Positions 38,819 to 40,192 of a DNA stretch of 40,192 nt are shown here, piece after piece. Below the pieces are notes generated by a model. The model saw only the letters and a list, made by a program, of their open reading frames with translations. It made no database searches and was not told the origin of the DNA. The stretch is from positions 1 through 40,192 of the forward strand of contig CADCML010000038.1 in the NCBI GenBank assembly GCA_902802535.1, read 5' to 3'. Every line of letters starts with the position of its first letter. Position 1 is the first letter of the stretch. This DNA comes from an uncultured Bacteroidia bacterium (GTDB taxonomy: Bacteria; Bacteroidota; Bacteroidia; Bacteroidales; F082). The position numbers and the translations under genes were made by a program.

Positions 38819-39148
38819 ATGAATTACGACGCAAATCCCGTACATCTCCTCTATAACGCAGAGGAAATGAGAGACAGAATCAACATGATTATGGACAGCC
38901 GCGACCACACCACTGGCATCACCTTCGTCAACCTGTGCTACCAACTTATTCAAATTGCCTTTCAGGAGAACAAGGTGAAAAGAACCGAGGGCGTGATCAT
39001 CACCAGTGAGGAACTGGCTCCCGAGGAACAGGTGCAAGTGAGCCGCATCCTGTGGGAACTCATCTGGAACCACAAGATTTTCCTCCTCTTTGGTCGCAGC
39101 GAACTGCTCGGTTTGAGCAACGGCGAAGACCGTTTCGTGAAGTATTGA
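38819..39148 (+). CDS. Conserved-looking hypothetical protein, 109 aa
   Basis: This soluble 109-residue protein has no signal peptide or membrane helix. It begins M-N-Y-D-A-N-P-V-H-L-L-Y-N-A-E-E-M and appears mainly helical, with a hydrophobic C-terminal part (I-L-W-E-L-I-W-N-H-K-I-F-L-L-F-G). No known domain was recognised. A clear promoter at 38786, an ATG 25 bases later and a strong terminator at 39171 show a complete single-gene unit, so it is very likely expressed. It lies just ahead of the str operon on the same strand but is separated from it by the terminator. Confidence 0.75.
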   Translation: MNYDANPVHLLYNAEEMRDRINMIMDSRDHTTGITFVNLCYQLIQIAFQENKVKRTEGVIITSEELAPEEQVQVSRILWELIWNHKIFLLFGRSELLGLSNGEDRFVKY

Positions 39149-39170
39149 GGTCTTGTTTCTTCTCTTTAAG

Positions 39171-39211
39171 GCGTCTTTTTCGACAAAAATCCATCGGAAA
39201 AGACGCTTTTT
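39171..39211 (+). terminator. Terminator after the 109-aa protein gene
   Basis: 13-bp stem GCGTCTTTTTCGA / TCGGAAAAGACGC (one T-G pair) with a 10-base loop, followed by five T. It ends the transcript before the str operon. Confidence 0.88.
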
Positions 39212-39331
39212 CTTTGTGTGGCAACAAGTTTTCAACATATTCAATTTATTGAAAAACAATACTATAAGTAGTTTTATCAACAAATTTCACGAAAAATTTC
39301 AAAAAAGTGCGCGGCGTATTGAAAAAAGTTG

Positions 39332-39339
39332 TACTTTTG
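39332..39339 (+). promoter_or_regulatory. Bacteroidota -7 box (TACTTTTG) for the str operon
   Basis: Exact TAnnTTTG. Transcription would start near 39346, leaving a leader of about 265 bases before rpsL. Confidence 0.55.
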
Positions 39340-39345
39340 CACCCG

Positions 39346-39610
39346 CTGAATTGAATGAGGGCTTGCCCTTGAAAATGATATAGTTAAGGAACCTGAAGTT
39401 AAACGTAATAGGTTTCTACACGATGTGACGCCAAAATCAAGCGTTCTTATAGTCACAGCGTGGGTTTATAGACTTCTAAGCCGTCAATGGCTTATTATGT
39501 TTCCCTGACTACATCTCGAAAGTGCTGCCCTCGGCCAGTTTGGTACGAGTTTGTAAATAATTCCTAATCAAAGGATTAAATAACTAACAAATTAACCTAA
39601 CAAATTAAAA
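39346..39610 (+). promoter_or_regulatory. Long structured leader of rpsL
   Basis: No coding frame or tRNA is credible in this ~265-base stretch. Three potential stems are visible: AACCT (39390) with AGGTT (39410); GTGAC (39425) with GTCAC (39452), enclosing ACGC/GCGT; and TAAGCC (39477) with GGCTTA (39489). The last ~70 bases are unstructured and A-rich. It may carry ribosomal-protein autoregulation, but no known leader family was recognised. Confidence 0.45.
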
Positions 39611-40000
39611 ATGCCGACTATTCAACAATTAGTGCGCAAAGGGCGCAAGAAATTGATCGACAAGAGCAAGTCGCCTGCATTGGATGCCAGTCCGCAACGT
39701 CGCGGTGTGTGCGTGCGTGTTTACACGACGACCCCTAAGAAGCCTAACTCAGCTATGCGTAAGGTTGCCAGGGTTCGTTTGACCAACCAAAAGGAGGTCA
39801 ATGCCTACATCCCCGGTGAGGGCCACAACCTGCAGGAACACAGCATTGTTATGATCAGAGGAGGTCGTGTTAAGGATTTGCCAGGTGTGCGTTATCACAT
39901 CATTAGAGGTGCTTTGGATACCTCTGGTGTTGATGGCCGCCGCCAGCGCAGGTCGAAGTACGGTGCTAAACGACCCAAACAAACAGCCGCAAAGAAATAA
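39611..40000 (+). CDS. rpsL: 30S ribosomal protein uS12
   Basis: This 129-residue protein is full length. Signatures: P-T-I-Q-Q-L-V-R-K near the start, R-V-Y-T-T-T-P-K43-K-P-N-S-A-M-R-K, the [12 protein letters not shown] central loop, [13 protein letters not shown] and a basic tail. uS12 lies at the decoding centre and controls accuracy. Lys43 and the Lys of the V-K-D-L-P loop, whose mutation gives streptomycin resistance in other bacteria, are both wild type. The Asp of K-D-L-P is the usual methylthiolation site of RimO. It is the first gene of the str operon, followed 31 bases later by rpsG. Confidence 0.98.
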   Translation: MPTIQQLVRKGRKKLIDKSKSPALDASPQRRGVCVRVYTTTPKKPNSAMRKVARVRLTNQKEVNAYIPGEGHNLQEHSIVMIRGGRVKDLPGVRYHIIRGALDTSGVDGRRQRRSKYGAKRPKQTAAKK

Positions 40001-40030
40001 CGATTAGTCAAAACAGAAAGACTTAAAGAC

Positions 40031-40192
40031 ATGAGAAAAGCTAAACCAAAGAAGAGAATTATCCTTCCCGACCCGAAGTACGGTGATGTGCAAGTCACGA
40101 AGTTCGTGAACAACATCATGCTCAAGGGTAAGAAGAATTTGGCTTATCAGATTTTCTACGAAGCAATGGACATCGTTGAAAGTAAGCTCAAC
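40031..40192 (+). CDS. rpsG: 30S ribosomal protein uS7, 3' end outside window
   Basis: The first 54 codons are present: M-R-K-A-K-P-K-K-R, then [24 protein letters not shown] and [10 protein letters not shown], which is the N-terminus of uS7 of the Bacteroidota type. uS7 nucleates assembly of the 30S head and contacts the E site. The order rpsL-rpsG is the conserved str operon; fusA and further ribosomal genes would be expected beyond the window. Confidence 0.97.
   Translation, partial: MRKAKPKKRIILPDPKYGDVQVTKFVNNIMLKGKKNLAYQIFYEAMDIVESKLN

Noticed and set aside
39346-39610. A tRNA or small coding gene in the rpsL leader
   Set aside because: No T-loop GGTTCGA-type sequence, no cloverleaf and no frame with a plausible protein.

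Overview
The window reads as a chromosomal segment of a Bacteroidales bacterium (phylum Bacteroidota). The signs are: two secreted proteins with C-terminal type IX secretion (T9SS) sorting domains; many start sites preceded by the Bacteroidota -7 box TAnnTTTG rather than a sigma-70 -10 box; SPII lipoproteins; a TonB-dependent receptor; and the gene content and protein style of this order. The family and genus cannot be fixed from the sequence alone. No rRNA, tRNA, CRISPR array, transposase or prophage gene was seen.

Layout. 1-3.3 kb (minus): an unfinished Tyr/Trp/His/Ser-rich lipoprotein, a GIN/DUF2807-like lipoprotein and an overlapping PagL-like lipid A deacylase. 3.6-7.6 kb (plus): mazG, a PIN-domain toxin-antitoxin pair, and a large T9SS-exported protein with an internal duplication. 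7.66-9.02 kb: a cluster of a dispersed palindromic repeat in both orientations around a small GIY-YIG nuclease gene and trmH. 9.0-16.8 kb (minus): rplI, rpsR and rpsF (with a damaged rpsF/rpsR junction), wecB, radC, rpsT, mtaB, an AAA_14/DUF4143 ATPase and miaB. 16.9-19.4 kb (plus): a small His/Cys membrane protein and a TonB receptor. 19.4-22.2 kb (minus): lplA and a second T9SS protein. 22.3-29.0 kb: a TerB-like protein, an MFS permease, an M16 peptidase, rsmG and a LysM glucosaminidase. 29.1-38.3 kb: an AAA/PD-(D/E)XK (DUF1703-type) gene, uvrA-lytic transglycosylase-rfbC, lpdA and an AAA/DUF234 gene. 38.5-40.2 kb: a short membrane protein, a hypothetical protein, and the start of the str operon (rpsL, rpsG) behind a long structured leader.

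Functional links. Housekeeping translation and RNA modification genes (bL9, bS18, bS6, bS20, uS12, uS7, MiaB, MtaB, RsmG, TrmH) alternate with envelope genes (PagL-like, WecB, RfbC, peptidoglycan hydrolases, T9SS cargo, TonB receptor). LplA and LpdA belong to the same lipoate/2-oxo-acid dehydrogenase economy.

The most unusual material is non-coding. Three AAA ATPase/PD-(D/E)XK genes of three different families lie in this window. Two of them have their own private repeat array directly upstream of the promoter: 33-bp-period direct repeats for one and paired perfect palindromes for the other. The third has a weak palindrome in the same place. A second candidate system is the GIY-YIG gene flanked by inverted copies of a repeat that recurs elsewhere in the window. 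The rpsF/rpsR junction lacks an rpsF stop and an rpsR start, which is either an assembly or sequence error or something unusual.
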